Both the position numbers and the translations under genes were made by a program. A stretch of DNA of 64,000 nt from Serratia surfactantfaciens (GTDB lineage Bacteria; Pseudomonadota; Gammaproteobacteria; Enterobacterales; Enterobacteriaceae), in the NCBI RefSeq assembly GCF_001642805.2, contig NZ_CP016948.1, positions 4,092,001-4,156,000 on the forward strand, written 5' to 3'. Positions 9,515-20,474 of the stretch are shown one piece after another. The notes under the pieces were generated by a model. It ran no database searches and had not been told where the DNA came from. It was given only the letters and a program-made list of their open reading frames with translations. The stretch's first letter is position 1, and every line of letters starts with the position of its first letter.

Positions 9515-9896
9515 TCTGGTCACTCCGGTTGATTTCTTAAAATCAGAGTACGCTTTCGCATAGAAACAGGCAACGTAACCTGATGCTAATCATGCTGAAG
9601 CGAGACAACACGAGACACCCGCCTTACTCTGTGCTACAAACAGAGCCGCAATAAATCTTTCCGGGACACTGCATTTCAGGGAAACGCCCAGAGAAAGGCT
9701 CCTTTACCGGTATGTTAACAGAATGTAGCTTGCAGCGCTTACGGCAAGTTAATATGCTAGAGCGACAGCGTATTTTTATGACACGCCTCAAAACTTGCCG
9801 GTAGCCCTCGCTCATAACAGCGGCTACAGGCGGGTTTTACAGGGAACTCTGACCCCTGTGACACAAGGCAGCGATAACAACAGAGGATAACAGCGA
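9515..9896. other. yhfA-crp divergent control region with crp leader hairpins
   Basis: 382 bases without a gene. Part of it (CATGCTGAAGCGAGAC at about 9591) closely resembles the E. coli crp leader by memory. In the crp direction I see a bulged hairpin at 9801-9827 (GTAGC, CGCT / AGCG, GCTAC) and another at 9839-9859 (ACAGGG / CCCTGT) before the crp ribosome site AGAGGA. In E. coli crp is autoregulated by cAMP-CRP from sites in this region; I could not place a full TGTGA-N6-TCACA site here. Confidence 0.6.
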
Positions 9897-10529
9897 ATGG
9901 TTCTCGGCAAACCGCAAACAGACCCTACTCTCGAATGGTTCCTGTCTCATTGCCATATCCACAAATATCCATCGAAGAGTACGCTGATTCACCAAGGTGA
10001 AAAGGCCGAAACGCTTTACTACATCGTGAAAGGCTCCGTCGCGGTGCTGATCAAGGATGAAGAAGGTAAAGAGATGATCTTGTCCTACCTCAACCAGGGG
10101 GATTTCATCGGCGAGCTCGGATTGTTCGAAGAGGGCCAGGAGCGCAGCGCCTGGGTTCGCGCGAAAACCGCCTGTGAAGTGGCCGAAATTTCCTACAAGA
10201 AATTCCGCCAGCTGATCCAGGTGAACCCGGACATCCTGATGCGTCTGTCCGCCCAAATGGCGAGCCGCCTGCAGGTCACTTCCGAAAAAGTGGGCAACCT
10301 CGCCTTCCTGGACGTTACCGGCCGCATCGCGCAAACCTTGCTGAATCTGGCGAAGCAACCCGACGCCATGACTCACCCGGACGGCATGCAGATCAAAATC
10401 ACCCGTCAGGAAATCGGCCAGATCGTCGGCTGCTCGCGCGAAACCGTTGGCCGTATTCTGAAAATGCTGGAAGACCAAAACCTGATTTCCGCCCACGGCA
10501 AAACCATTGTCGTCTACGGCACCCGTTAA
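9897..10529 (+). CDS. crp: cAMP receptor protein CRP
   Basis: Global transcription regulator, 210 residues, essentially the E. coli sequence. The cAMP-binding beta-barrel includes [18 protein letters not shown] (about residues 72-89), followed by the long dimer helix and the helix-turn-helix with recognition helix [13 protein letters not shown] (about 180-192). It binds TGTGA-N6-TCACA sites and recruits RNA polymerase for carbon-source genes. Ribosome site AGAGGA is 10 bases before the ATG. Followed by a strong terminator. Confidence 0.99.
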   Translation: MVLGKPQTDPTLEWFLSHCHIHKYPSKSTLIHQGEKAETLYYIVKGSVAVLIKDEEGKEMILSYLNQGDFIGELGLFEEGQERSAWVRAKTACEVAEISYKKFRQLIQVNPDILMRLSAQMASRLQVTSEKVGNLAFLDVTGRIAQTLLNLAKQPDAMTHPDGMQIKITRQEIGQIVGCSRETVGRILKMLEDQNLISAHGKTIVVYGTR

Positions 10530-10535
10530 TCCCTG

Positions 10536-10564
10536 AAAAAACGGCGCAATCTGCGCCGTTTTTT
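10536..10564 (+). terminator. intrinsic terminator of crp
   Basis: A-rich arm plus ACGGCGCA pairs with TGCGCCGT followed by a run of T, with the 3-base loop ATC. It begins 7 bases after the crp stop. Confidence 0.9.
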
Positions 10565-10578
10565 ATCTGCTCGCTGCC

Positions 10579-12657
10579 ATGTGGCGTCGTCTGATCTACC
10601 ACCCGGAAGTCAATTACGCACTGCGACAAACGCTGGTGTTGTGCCTGCCGGTGCTGTTCGGCCTGCTGATCGGCCAGCTGCAGCTCGGCCTGATGTTCTC
10701 TCTGGTGCCCGCCTGCTGCAATATCGCCGGTCTCGACACGCCGCATAAGCGCTTCTTTAAACGGCTGATCGTCGGCGGTGCGCTGTTCGCCCTCAGCAGC
10801 CTGCTGCTGCAACAGGCCCTGCTGTGGCATCTGCCGCTGCCGGCGCTGATGCTGGGTCTGGCGCTGTTGCTCGGCGTCACCGGCGAAATCAGCCCGCTGC
10901 ACGCCCGGCTGTTGCCGGCGGCGCTGGTGGCCGCCATCTTCGCTCTCAGCATGGCTGGCACGGTACCAATCTGGCAGGCGCCGTTGTTGTACGTCATCGG
11001 CACCGCCTGGTACGGCTTATTCACCTGGTTCTGGTTCAAACTGTGGAAAGAGCAGCCGATGCGCGAGACGTTGAGCCAGCTTTATCTGGAACTGGCGGAC
11101 TACTTCGAAGCCAAGTATTCGCTGCTGACCCAACACACCGACCCGCAAACCGCGCTGCCGCCGCTGCTGGTGCGCCAGCAAAAGGTGATGGATCTGATCA
11201 GCCTACTGTACCAACAGCTTAATTTCCTGCCGCACGCCAACAACCTCGATCAAAAGCGCCTGCAGCGCGCCTTTCAGGTGGCGATGGACCTGCAGGAGCA
11301 CATCACCGTCAGCCTGCATCTGCCGGAAGAAGTGCAGAAGCTGATGGAGCAGAGCCAGGCCGAAGCGATCATTCGCCGCAACGCCCAGGTGATCGCCGGC
11401 CGGCTGCGCGTGGTGGCGCACGATATTCTCTACCATCAACATTCGAAGCGCTTTTCCATGACGCACGAGCTGGCGGCGCTGGAAAAAATGGCGGCGCAGC
11501 ATCCCGACAACCCGGTCGGCCAGTTTTGCTACTACCATTTCAGCCGCATCGCCCGCCTGCTGCGCACCCAGCACCCGCTGTACCGCCGCGATTTGATGCC
11601 CAGCCAGCACCGCCTGCCGTTTTGGCCGGCGTTGGCCAGCTACCTGTCGTTCAAATCCACCGCCCTGCGCAACGCCGCGCGGCTGGGGGTAACGCTGGCG
11701 GTCGGCAGCAGCCTGGGGGCGGTATTCAACCTGCCGAAGCCTTACTGGATCCTGCTCACTATCATGCTGGTGAGTCAAAACGGCTATAACGCCACCCGGG
11801 TGCGCATTCAGCACCGTGCGCTGGGCACGATCGCCGGACTGTTGCTGGCGGCGGGTCTGCTGCAGCTGCAGTTGCCGGAAGGGGAAACGCTGAGCATCAT
11901 GCTGGTGATCACGCTGCTGGCCTACCTGGTTTCGCGCAAGAATTACGGGCTATCGGTGATCGGCTTTACGGTCACGGCGGTTTACACCCTGCAGCTGCTG
12001 GCGCTGAACGGCTCGCATTTTCTGGTGCCGCGCCTGATCGATACGCTGATCGGCTGCGTGCTGGCGTTCGGCGGCACCATTTGGCTGTGGCCGCAGTGGC
12101 AAAGCGGGCTGCTGCGCAAAAATGCCCATCAGGCGCTGGAGAACGATCAGGCCGCGCTGCGGCTGATGCTGAAGCAACCCGAGCCGGACGCCGCCTCGCT
12201 GGCCTACGCCCGCATGCAGGTCAACCAGGCGCACAATGCGCTGTTCACAGCGCTCAATCAGGCGATGCAGGAACCGGGATTCGCCTCGAACTATCTGGCT
12301 GACATGCGGCTGTGGGTCACTCACAGCCAGTTCATCGTCGAGCACCTGAACGCCATGACCATTCTGGCGCGCGAGCACTACATGCTGACGCCGAAGCTGG
12401 CGGAAGAGTATCTGCAAACCTGTGAAATCGCGCTGCAAAGCTGCCAGCAGCGGCTGGAATACGATGGCCCGAGCAGCGACAACAGCGGCATCATGCAGCC
12501 GCCGGACTTGCATCCGGACATGCCCGTCACCGAGATGGAGCGCCATCTGCGGCGCATCCTGTCGCACCTGAGCGTGATGCATACCATTTCGTCGCTGGCC
12601 TGGCGCCAGCGCCCGCACCACGGCATCTGGCTCAAACGCAAACTGCGCGATCAATAA
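10579..12657 (+). CDS. yhfK: YhfK/YccS-family membrane protein (FUSC family)
   Basis: 692-residue inner-membrane protein, near the length of E. coli YhfK. An N-terminal group of hydrophobic segments (about residues 15-155), a soluble middle part, a second hydrophobic group (about 370-510) and a C-terminal soluble domain give the doubled layout of fusaric-acid-resistance/aromatic-acid-efflux-like proteins. WLWPQWQSGLLRKNAH and WRQRPHHGIWLKRKLRD match E. coli. Its transported substrate is not known. Same order as E. coli (crp, yhfK, argD). Confidence 0.9.
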   Translation: MWRRLIYHPEVNYALRQTLVLCLPVLFGLLIGQLQLGLMFSLVPACCNIAGLDTPHKRFFKRLIVGGALFALSSLLLQQALLWHLPLPALMLGLALLLGVTGEISPLHARLLPAALVAAIFALSMAGTVPIWQAPLLYVIGTAWYGLFTWFWFKLWKEQPMRETLSQLYLELADYFEAKYSLLTQHTDPQTALPPLLVRQQKVMDLISLLYQQLNFLPHANNLDQKRLQRAFQVAMDLQEHITVSLHLPEEVQKLMEQSQAEAIIRRNAQVIAGRLRVVAHDILYHQHSKRFSMTHELAALEKMAAQHPDNPVGQFCYYHFSRIARLLRTQHPLYRRDLMPSQHRLPFWPALASYLSFKSTALRNAARLGVTLAVGSSLGAVFNLPKPYWILLTIMLVSQNGYNATRVRIQHRALGTIAGLLLAAGLLQLQLPEGETLSIMLVITLLAYLVSRKNYGLSVIGFTVTAVYTLQLLALNGSHFLVPRLIDTLIGCVLAFGGTIWLWPQWQSGLLRKNAHQALENDQAALRLMLKQPEPDAASLAYARMQVNQAHNALFTALNQAMQEPGFASNYLADMRLWVTHSQFIVEHLNAMTILAREHYMLTPKLAEEYLQTCEIALQSCQQRLEYDGPSSDNSGIMQPPDLHPDMPVTEMERHLRRILSHLSVMHTISSLAWRQRPHHGIWLKRKLRDQ

Positions 12658-12677
12658 GGGCGCGGCATGCCGCGCCC
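12658..12677. terminator. palindromic hairpin between convergent yhfK and argD
   Basis: Perfect palindrome GGGCGCGGC-AT-GCCGCGCCC immediately after the yhfK stop; it could serve both converging transcripts. The T run is weak (CGTTATT), so efficiency is uncertain. Confidence 0.55.
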
Positions 12678-12697
12678 CGTTATTCGCCGCACGGGCT

Positions 12698-13945
<1,248 letters not shown>

Positions 13946-14045
13946 CTATTTCGATGTCATATTGAAAACATAATCACGAAATATGCATAAAAAACCAATC
14001 AAGCGCAAACGCAAAACGCCTGACGGGCGAAAAAACGCGAAAGTA

Positions 14046-14621
14046 TTAACGCTTGAGGAAATTATCCAGCAGCTGGTGGCCCTGCTCGCTGAGCACGCTT
14101 TCCGGATGGAACTGCACGCCTTCCAACGCCAAAGTGCGGTGGCGAATGCCCATGATCTCATCACGCACGCCGTCGCGCTCGCTCCAGGCGGTCACTTCAA
14201 AACAGTCCGGCAGCGTCTCGGCTTTCAGCACCAGCGAGTGGTAACGGGTCACGGTCAACGGATCGCTCAGGCCGCGAAACACGCCGACGCCCAGGTGACG
14301 AATGGCCGAGGTTTTGCCGTGCATCACCGCACGGGCGCGCACCACCTCGGCGCCGAACGCCTGCCCCAGCGCCTGATGCCCCAGGCACACGCCGAGGATC
14401 GGCAGTTTGCCGGCGAAATGTCGAATGGCGGCCAGCGAGATACCCGCTTCGTTCGGGGTACAGGGGCCAGGAGAAATCACCAGATGCTGCGGCGCCAGCC
14501 GCTCGATATCGGCCAGCTGCAGCTCATCGTTGCGCTTCACCAGCACCTCGGCGCCCAATTCGCAGAAGTACTGGTAAAGGTTATAGGTAAAGGAGTCGTA
14601 GTTATCGATCAGCAGCAGCAT
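14046..14621 (-). CDS. pabA: aminodeoxychorismate synthase glutaminase subunit PabA
   Basis: 191-residue class I glutamine amidotransferase that supplies ammonia to PabB for p-aminobenzoate and folate synthesis. Catalytic cysteine in GVCLGHQ (about residue 79) and the His/Glu pair in [22 protein letters not shown] forms the oxyanion-side loop. Start [15 protein letters not shown] as in E. coli. In E. coli the upstream neighbours are fic and yhfG; here an ATPase gene takes their place. Confidence 0.95.
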   Translation of the reverse strand: MLLLIDNYDSFTYNLYQYFCELGAEVLVKRNDELQLADIERLAPQHLVISPGPCTPNEAGISLAAIRHFAGKLPILGVCLGHQALGQAFGAEVVRARAVMHGKTSAIRHLGVGVFRGLSDPLTVTRYHSLVLKAETLPDCFEVTAWSERDGVRDEIMGIRHRTLALEGVQFHPESVLSEQGHQLLDNFLKR

Positions 14622-14693
14622 GTTAGGTCCGGCAGAGAAAAACGCCGCCATAGTTTACTGATTTAACCCGCCGCTGCCGACGATAATTTCCGC

Positions 14694-16220
14694 TTACTTT
14701 TTACGGCCGCCGGTGATCGACCCCAGCACGCCGCGCAGGATCTGGCGGCCGAGATCGCGCGCCATGCTCTTGGCGGCGGTCTGGACGATGCCGTCGCGCT
14801 TGCCGCCGCGCGGGCCGGTGGAACCGAACAGCAGCTCGTTCAGGCCGTCCATCAGGCCGCCGCCCGCCTGCTGTTGTTGCTGTTGCGCCTGCGGTTGCTG
14901 CCCCTGCTGCGGGGTGCCGACGGTGGCAAATCCACCCGACGACAGCTTCTCGTAGGCGGACTCGCGATCGATCATATCCTCATAGCGGCCATACAGCGGC
15001 GACTTGTTGATCGCGCTGTTCAGCCCTTCCGCGCCAAGCATGCCCATCTTGGATTCCGGCGCGATGACCATCGCCCGCTCCACCACGTTCGGGCGGCCCT
15101 TCTCGTCGAGGAACGACACCAGCGCTTCGCCCACGCCCAGCTCGGTGATCGCCGTTTCGGCATCAAAGGCCGGGTTGGCGCGCAGGGTTTGCGCCGCCGT
15201 CTTCACCGCTTTCTGATCGCGCGGGGTAAAGGCGCGCAAAGCATGCTGTACGCGGTTGCCCAATTGGCCCAATACGCTGTCCGGAATGTCCAGCGGGTTC
15301 TGGGTGACGAAGTAAATGCCGACGCCTTTGGAGCGGATCAGGCGCACCACCTGTTCGATCTTGGTCAGCAGCGCCGCCGGCGCGTCGTTGAACAGCAGGT
15401 GCGCTTCATCGAAGAAGAACACCAGCTTCGGCTGTTCGGGATCGCCCACTTCCGGCAGGTGCTCAAACAGCTCGGCCAGCAGCCATAGCAGGAACACCGA
15501 ATACAGCTTCGGCTGATTGATCAGCTTGTCCGCCGCCAGCAGGTTGATCACGCCGTGACCGTTGGCGTCGGTTTTCATCAGATCGTTGATGTCCAGCATC
15601 GGCTCGCCGAAGAACTGGTTGGCACCCTGTTCTTCCAGCGTCAGCAATCCACGCTGGATGGCGCCGATCGACGCGGTAGAGATATTGCCGTACTGGGTCT
15701 GGAATTGTTTGGCGTTATCGCCGACGAACTGCACCATGGCGCGCAGGTCTTTCATATCCAGCAGCAGCAGCGCATTGTCATCGGCGATTTTGAACACCAG
15801 CTGCAGCACGCCGCTTTGCACCTCGTTCAGATCCAGCAGGCGCCCCAGCAGCAACGGCCCGAGATCGGAAATCGTGGCGCGGATCGGGTGGCCTTTTTCA
15901 CCGTAAATATCCCACGGGATAATGGTGCAGGCCTGCGGTTGCCAGTCGGTAACGCCGATCGCCGCCAGACGCGCCTGCAGTTTTTCGGAAGGCACGCCCT
16001 CGGTGCCGATGCCGGACAGATCGCCCTTCACATCCGACAGGAACACCGGCACGCCGATGCGTGAGAACTGTTCGGCCATTTTCTGCAGCGTCACCGTCTT
16101 GCCGGTGCCGGTTGCCCCGGTGATCAAGCCGTGGCGGTTGGCCAACGCCGGCAAAATCACCAGATCCTGTTCCGGTTTTCCGTCTTTCATCGCTTTGGCG
16201 ATAATCCGTGGTTCACTCAT
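14694..16220 (-). CDS. yjgR: HerA-like ATPase, YjgR/DUF853 type
   Basis: 508 residues. Walker A ([10 protein letters not shown], about residue 36), a Walker B-like acidic block ([15 protein letters not shown], about 270) and [27 protein letters not shown] place it in the HerA/FtsK-like hexameric ATPase group; E. coli YjgR is similar end to end. Function is not established. Near residues 437-452 is a run rich in glutamine ([14 protein letters not shown]) followed by a glycine-rich stretch, a likely flexible linker before a basic C-terminal tail. Start MSEPRIIAK chosen by family. In E. coli yjgR is elsewhere on the chromosome, so the location is unusual. Confidence 0.85.
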   Translation of the reverse strand: MSEPRIIAKAMKDGKPEQDLVILPALANRHGLITGATGTGKTVTLQKMAEQFSRIGVPVFLSDVKGDLSGIGTEGVPSEKLQARLAAIGVTDWQPQACTIIPWDIYGEKGHPIRATISDLGPLLLGRLLDLNEVQSGVLQLVFKIADDNALLLLDMKDLRAMVQFVGDNAKQFQTQYGNISTASIGAIQRGLLTLEEQGANQFFGEPMLDINDLMKTDANGHGVINLLAADKLINQPKLYSVFLLWLLAELFEHLPEVGDPEQPKLVFFFDEAHLLFNDAPAALLTKIEQVVRLIRSKGVGIYFVTQNPLDIPDSVLGQLGNRVQHALRAFTPRDQKAVKTAAQTLRANPAFDAETAITELGVGEALVSFLDEKGRPNVVERAMVIAPESKMGMLGAEGLNSAINKSPLYGRYEDMIDRESAYEKLSSGGFATVGTPQQGQQPQAQQQQQQAGGGLMDGLNELLFGSTGPRGGKRDGIVQTAAKSMARDLGRQILRGVLGSITGGRKK

Positions 16221-16384
16221 TTTCTGTTCCTTTGACGCTGACGCGGCGCGAAACGCGCCTGTGGATGCAATAAAGCTATAAGCGCCGCGTAACCCCGTCA
16301 AGGACAAACAAAATGAGCGCCGTCGGGGCCTGATGAATTCAGATTGCGCTTAACGTCAGAGCGTCTTTGCTTGAACAATAAAGC

Positions 16385-16418
16385 ACCAGTGCTATAGTGA
16401 GCATTACGCTGTATATAC
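16385..16418 (+). promoter_or_regulatory. candidate promoter/operator of the ParE-type TA pair
   Basis: Two short palindromes precede the antitoxin: GCAC-CA-GTGC near 16384-16393 and GTATATAC at 16411-16418. TA operons are usually repressed by their own antitoxin through such sites. The region is short and the assignment is inference. Confidence 0.3.
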
Positions 16419-16430
16419 GAGGTAAATACC

Positions 16431-16700
16431 ATGTCTGAATCTACCGTGGTAATCCGCGTGGATGACGAGTTAAAAACCGCTTTCGCCAGCGCGGCAAAGG
16501 CCGCCGATCGCACGGCTTCGCAACTGTTGCGCGATTTCATGCGCGAGTTTGTCAGCCGCCAGGCGCAGCAGGAAGAGTACGACCAGTGGTTAAAGGAAAA
16601 GGTCGAGGTGAGCCGCAAGGCGTTGCGTGAATGCAAGTTCGCCGACGATGAAGAGGTGGCCGCTTATTTCGCCGAACGCAGAGCGAAATCAACGCAATAA
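16431..16700 (+). CDS. ribbon-helix-helix type antitoxin
   Basis: 89 residues. The N-terminus (STVVIRVDDELKTAFASAAKAADRTASQLLRDFMREFV) reads as a ribbon-helix-helix DNA-binding fold: a beta strand followed by two helices. The charged C-terminal half would wrap the toxin. The start ATG at 16431 has GAGGT upstream. It is followed 17 bases later by a ParE/RelE-type toxin gene, the classic antitoxin-first order. I cannot assign a named family beyond RHH antitoxin. Confidence 0.75.
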   Translation: MSESTVVIRVDDELKTAFASAAKAADRTASQLLRDFMREFVSRQAQQEEYDQWLKEKVEVSRKALRECKFADDEEVAAYFAERRAKSTQ

Positions 16701-16717
16701 AACACAAAAGGACTTTT

Positions 16718-16996
16718 GTGAAACTGACATGGACGGTACCCGCCATCGCCGATCGTCTGGCGATTTATGAATGGTTGGAACTTAAAAATCCGGCCGCCGC
16801 CGCAGAAAATGATGCAAAAATCGCTGACGCGGCGGCACGCCTCGTGCATCATCCCACCAGCGGGAAAACGGGTCGGATAGCCGGCACGCGCGAGCTGGTC
16901 ATCTCCCCGTCCTATCTGCTGGTCTATGAATTGGCGGCTCAACGCGTCATCATATTGGCCATCGTGCATACTCGCCGCCGGTGGCCGCCGGCATAG
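16718..16996 (+). CDS. RelE/ParE-family toxin
   Basis: 92 residues with a GTG start preceded by AAAAGGA. The pattern WTVPAIADRLAIYEWLELKNPAAA...GKTGRIAGTRELVISPSYLLVYELAAQRVIILAIVHTRRRWP is typical of the small RelE/ParE fold: N-terminal helices, the TRELVI strand, the Y-L-V-Y strand and a C-terminal H-TRR-W motif. Targets in this superfamily are either ribosome-bound mRNA (RelE) or gyrase (ParE); sequence alone does not decide here. Its stop codon is immediately followed, without a spacer base, by the stop of the convergent btsR. Confidence 0.8.
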   Translation: MKLTWTVPAIADRLAIYEWLELKNPAAAAENDAKIADAAARLVHHPTSGKTGRIAGTRELVISPSYLLVYELAAQRVIILAIVHTRRRWPPA

Positions 16997-17722
16997 TCAC
17001 CCCCGCAGCCCCAGTTGTTCCTTCAGCGCCTTCAAATAGCGCCGGCTGACCGGAACCGGATCGCCGGCCGACATGATCATCTCCGCCGCGCCGCCCTCTT
17101 CGAAGCGGATCTCGCGCACCTGCTCCAGATTGACCAGATACTGCCGATGGCAGCGCACCAGCGGGGTGCGGCTTTCCAGCGTGCGCAGCGTCAATTCGGT
17201 GAAACACTCCATGCCGTCGCTACGCACCACAAATACCCCGCTCAGTTTGGAACGGATCGCCAGCACCTCGTCGAACCGCAGCAGATAGATGCGGCTGTGG
17301 CCGGTACAGGGAATGTATTTCAGGTAACCGGCGCTCTCATCCAGCACCGCCACGTCCTGCGGTGCACTGCGCTGCCGCAGGCGTTGCAGCGTTTTGCTCA
17401 ACCGCTTCGGCTCCGCCGGCTTCAGCAGATAGTCGAAGGCATGCTCTTCGAACGCCTGCACCGCGTATTCGTCGTAGGCGGTCAGAAACACGATGTGTGG
17501 CATGCGATTGGGATCCAGCATGCCGACCATTTCCAGCCCGCTGATGCGCGGCATTTGGATATCGAGAAACACCACGTCCGGCTGCAGCCGGTGGATCTGG
17601 CTGATGGCTTCGATGGCGTTGGCGCATTCGCCGATAATCGCAATCTCCGCCTCGGCCTCCAGCAGATGGCGCAGGTTGTCGCGCGCGGAAGGTTCATCGT
17701 CAACAATCAGAGCGTTTAACAT
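16997..17722 (-). CDS. btsR: LytTR-type response regulator BtsR (YehT)
   Basis: 241 residues: receiver domain with the acid pocket (VDDEPSA, residues 8-9) and phospho-acceptor D54 in [10 protein letters not shown], lysine in YLLKPAEP (about 105), then a C-terminal LytTR DNA-binding domain ending [17 protein letters not shown]. In E. coli BtsSR senses pyruvate and switches on the pyruvate/H+ symporter gene btsT; the target is not in this window. Start [10 protein letters not shown] shares one base with the btsS stop (TGATG). Located away from its usual E. coli context. Confidence 0.92.
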   Translation of the reverse strand: MLNALIVDDEPSARDNLRHLLEAEAEIAIIGECANAIEAISQIHRLQPDVVFLDIQMPRISGLEMVGMLDPNRMPHIVFLTAYDEYAVQAFEEHAFDYLLKPAEPKRLSKTLQRLRQRSAPQDVAVLDESAGYLKYIPCTGHSRIYLLRFDEVLAIRSKLSGVFVVRSDGMECFTELTLRTLESRTPLVRCHRQYLVNLEQVREIRFEEGGAAEMIMSAGDPVPVSRRYLKALKEQLGLRG

Positions 17723-19407
17723 CAGGCGGCCCTCTCCATGGGAACATTGAGCGTAATGCGGGTGTAGGCGTCCGGCCGGCAATCCACCCGTACGCCATAG
17801 CCCTCGCCGTAGCGCACGCGAATGCGCTTATCCACCAGGTTCATCCCCAGCCCGCTGCAGTTCGGTTTCGGCTGGAACAGCCCGGCGTTGTCCGTCACCT
17901 GCAGCAGCAGATGCTCACCCTCACAGCAGGCACCGATTTCGATGCGTCCCACGCCCAACAGGTGCGAGGTGCCATGCTTGATGGCGTTCTCGACGATCGG
18001 TTGCAGCGAGAACGCCGGCAGCCGCACCGCCAACAGCGCCTCCGGCAGCGATACCGCGATCTCCAGCCGATCGGCGAAGCGCGCTTTCTCGATCTGCAGA
18101 TAGGCGTTCACATGTTCAATCTCGTCCGCCAGGCTGACTTCGTCATCCGAGCGCTTGAGGTTTTTGCGAAAGAACGTCGAGAGGGACTGCACCAGCTCGC
18201 AGGCGCGCTCGCCGTCGCGACGGATCACCGCCACCAGGGTATTCAGCGCATTAAACAGGAAATGCGGGTTGACCTGCGCATGCAGCAGCTTGATCTCCGA
18301 CTGCGCCAGCAGCTGTTTGTGGCGCTCGTACTGTCCGGCCATGATCTGCGCCGACAGCAGGCTGGCGATGCCTTCACCCAGCGTCCGGTTGATGGTGCTG
18401 AACAGCTGGCTTTTCGGTTCATACAGCTTGATGGTACCGATGACCTGCTGGTTTTCGCCGCGCAGCGGGATCACCAGCGTCGATCCCAGTTTGCAGGCCG
18501 GATTGATCGAGCAGCAGTAAGAGAGCTGATTGCCGTCGGCGTAGACCACCTCGTTGTTGTCGATGGCGCGATGCGAATGCACCGAGGCGATCGGCGTACC
18601 CGGCAGGTGGTGATCGTCGCCGATGCCGATGAACGCCAGCAGCTTGTCGCGATCGGTGATCGCCACCGCACCGATGCCCAGCTCCTGATAAATCACCCGG
18701 GCGACCTTCATGCTGTTTTCCTGATCGAACCCCTGCCGCAGAATGCCCTCGGTGCGCTCGGCGATCTTCAACGCCTTGGACGAAAAGGCGCTGGTGTACT
18801 TCTCGAACATGGCGCGCCTGTCCAGAAGGATTTGCATAAACATCGCCGCGCCGACGGTATTGGCGATCATCATCGGCAGCGCGATGTGTTCCACCAGCTG
18901 CAACGCCTCGTCGTAAGGGCGTGCCACCGCCAGAATGATCGCCATCTGCAGCACCTCCGCCACCAGCGCCACGCCGCCGACGAACAGCGGGTTGAACAGC
19001 AGCTCGATGCGCCCGCGGCGCATGGCGATGCTGTGTACAATGCCGCCGACCAGACCTTCCGACACCGTGGAGATCGCACAGGCCACGTCGGTCATGCCGC
19101 CGAGCGTATAGCGATGCAGGCCGCCGGTCAGCCCGACCAGAAAGCCCACCGACGGCCCGCCCAGCAGCCCGCCCAGAACCGCGCCTATCGCACGGGTGTT
19201 GGCGATCGAATCCTGAATGTGCAGCCCGAAATAGGTGCCCATGATGCAGAACACCGAGAAGATCACATAGCACAGCAGCTTGTGCGGCAGGCGAATGGTC
19301 ACTTGCATCAGTGGGATAAACAGCGGGGTTTTGCTCAGCAGATAGGCGATAACGAGATAGACGCACATCTGCTGCAACAGCAACAGCACCTGGTTAAATT
19401 CATACAT
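17722..19407 (-). CDS. btsS: LytS-type sensor histidine kinase BtsS (YehU)
   Basis: 561 residues, as in E. coli. A hydrophobic N-terminal half (about residues 5-195) forms the multi-pass 5TM-5TMR-LytS sensor, followed by a GAF-like section (about 220-345), then the histidine-kinase domain with the phospho-site block [14 protein letters not shown] (about 380) and ATPase motifs ([23 protein letters not shown]). High-affinity pyruvate sensor in E. coli. First gene of btsSR. Confidence 0.92.
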   Translation of the reverse strand: MYEFNQVLLLLQQMCVYLVIAYLLSKTPLFIPLMQVTIRLPHKLLCYVIFSVFCIMGTYFGLHIQDSIANTRAIGAVLGGLLGGPSVGFLVGLTGGLHRYTLGGMTDVACAISTVSEGLVGGIVHSIAMRRGRIELLFNPLFVGGVALVAEVLQMAIILAVARPYDEALQLVEHIALPMMIANTVGAAMFMQILLDRRAMFEKYTSAFSSKALKIAERTEGILRQGFDQENSMKVARVIYQELGIGAVAITDRDKLLAFIGIGDDHHLPGTPIASVHSHRAIDNNEVVYADGNQLSYCCSINPACKLGSTLVIPLRGENQQVIGTIKLYEPKSQLFSTINRTLGEGIASLLSAQIMAGQYERHKQLLAQSEIKLLHAQVNPHFLFNALNTLVAVIRRDGERACELVQSLSTFFRKNLKRSDDEVSLADEIEHVNAYLQIEKARFADRLEIAVSLPEALLAVRLPAFSLQPIVENAIKHGTSHLLGVGRIEIGACCEGEHLLLQVTDNAGLFQPKPNCSGLGMNLVDKRIRVRYGEGYGVRVDCRPDAYTRITLNVPMERAA

Positions 19408-19533
19408 GGCAGCAACTCATCCAGAGACAACAAAGGGCGAACGCCGGATTTCCGGTCTGGTTATTGTCTGCCGATTAGAGCATGAGGCGCGGGAGAAAAC
19501 AGTGATGAAGGCAAGGCTTCACGAGGAAGGAGC

Positions 19534-19556
19534 GGCCGACCCCGGCGGGATCGGCC
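19534..19556 (-). terminator. hairpin downstream of ppiA
   Basis: GGCCGA(c)CCC pairs with GGG(a)TCGGCC around GGC, 8 bases past the ppiA stop. On the ppiA transcript strand no T run follows; the T run comes before the stem. It may be a weak or Rho-assisted terminator or only a 3' stabilising hairpin. Confidence 0.4.
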
Positions 19557-19563
19557 AAAAAAT

Positions 19564-20133
19564 TTACGGCAGCACCTTGGCCGACAGAATCACCACCGGT
19601 TTGGTCGGCACATTCTGGTATGGGCCGACGTTGCCGGTTGGTACCTGAGCAATCTTGTCCACCACGTCCATGCCTTTCACCACTTTGCCGAACACCGCGT
19701 AACCGAAGTCGCGCTGGCCGTGATCCAGGAAGGCGTTATCCGCCACGTTGAGGAAGAACTGGCTGGTGGCGCTGTCCTTGTCGGCAGTGCGCGCCATCGA
19801 GATGGTGCCGCGCAGGTTGCGCAAGCCGTTGTCGGCTTCGTTCTTGATTGGCGCCTTGGTGGATTTCTGCTGCATGTCAGCGGTGAAACCGCCGCCCTGG
19901 ATCATGAAGCCCGGGATCACGCGGTGGAAAATGGTGTTGTTGTAGTACCCGCTGTTCACGTAATCGACGAAGTTCTGGGTAGAAACCGGTGCCTTCTTGC
20001 TGTCGAGCGCCAATTCGATATTCCCCGCCGAGGTCGTCAGCATGACGTGGGTCTCACCGGCGGCGAGTGCGGCTGGCGCCACTGCGGTCAGGGAACACAG
20101 CGCGACGAAGGTCACTAAAGTACGTTTGAACAT
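19564..20133 (-). CDS. ppiA: periplasmic peptidyl-prolyl cis-trans isomerase A (cyclophilin)
   Basis: 189 residues with a signal peptide ([25 protein letters not shown], cleavage near residue 24). Cyclophilin core: [33 protein letters not shown] and [19 protein letters not shown], with the catalytic arginine in FHRV. It accelerates proline isomerisation in exported proteins. Start MFKRTL follows the family; ten extra upstream codons are not used. Confidence 0.95.
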   Translation of the reverse strand: MFKRTLVTFVALCSLTAVAPAALAAGETHVMLTTSAGNIELALDSKKAPVSTQNFVDYVNSGYYNNTIFHRVIPGFMIQGGGFTADMQQKSTKAPIKNEADNGLRNLRGTISMARTADKDSATSQFFLNVADNAFLDHGQRDFGYAVFGKVVKGMDVVDKIAQVPTGNVGPYQNVPTKPVVILSAKVLP

Positions 20134-20363
20134 TAACGGGTCCTTTCTCTGAGAGACAAACAACGGAAAAGCGCTTTGATTCTAAAGAGCTGTATCGGCA
20201 AGTGCCAGCCATTTACCTATATTTACCCAATTACGGGACATATCCTAGGCGGCCCTGAATTTTGCTGCGGAAAGTATGGGCGCAGAAGACTTTTTTGCCA
20301 ACCGCATCACGCATTTTTTGCCCAGCGCCGCCATGGGGCGGTTTTTGCGATCCACCTCTCAGT
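20134..20363. other. intergenic region upstream of ppiA and the PTS operon
   Basis: Part of a 341-base gap between the divergent ppiA and the PTS gene. No open frame looks real here. It must hold the ppiA promoter on the minus strand; no confident -35/-10 pair was recognised. The part adjoining the PTS operon is annotated separately. Confidence 0.5.
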
Positions 20364-20411
20364 TTGCACACGTATTGTCGTTACTCTATATAAATGAGAG
20401 CGCTCTCATTT
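20364..20411 (+). promoter_or_regulatory. promoter and perfect LacI-type operator of the PTS/GH4 operon
   Basis: TTGCAC at 20364 and TATATA at 20387 are separated by 17 bases. The expected start of transcription falls inside a perfect 20-base palindrome at 20392-20411 whose core is TGAGAGCGCTCTCA, a typical LacI-family operator and similar to cellobiose-responsive CelR sites. The LacI-type gene at 22203 is the natural repressor (inference). Confidence 0.75.
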
Positions 20412-20474
20412 TAAAAAGAACGGATACTGAGGCATTCCACGACGGCGTCGCCGCGCAACCCCTGGAGAAATGAC

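Noticed and set aside
9515..9896. cAMP-CRP site for crp autoregulation
   Set aside because: Expected from E. coli, but no TGTGA-N6-TCACA match of useful quality could be placed by eye.
17911..19485. 524-codon plus-strand frame opposite btsS
   Set aside because: Shadow of btsS; no domain pattern and extreme His/Arg/Gln content.
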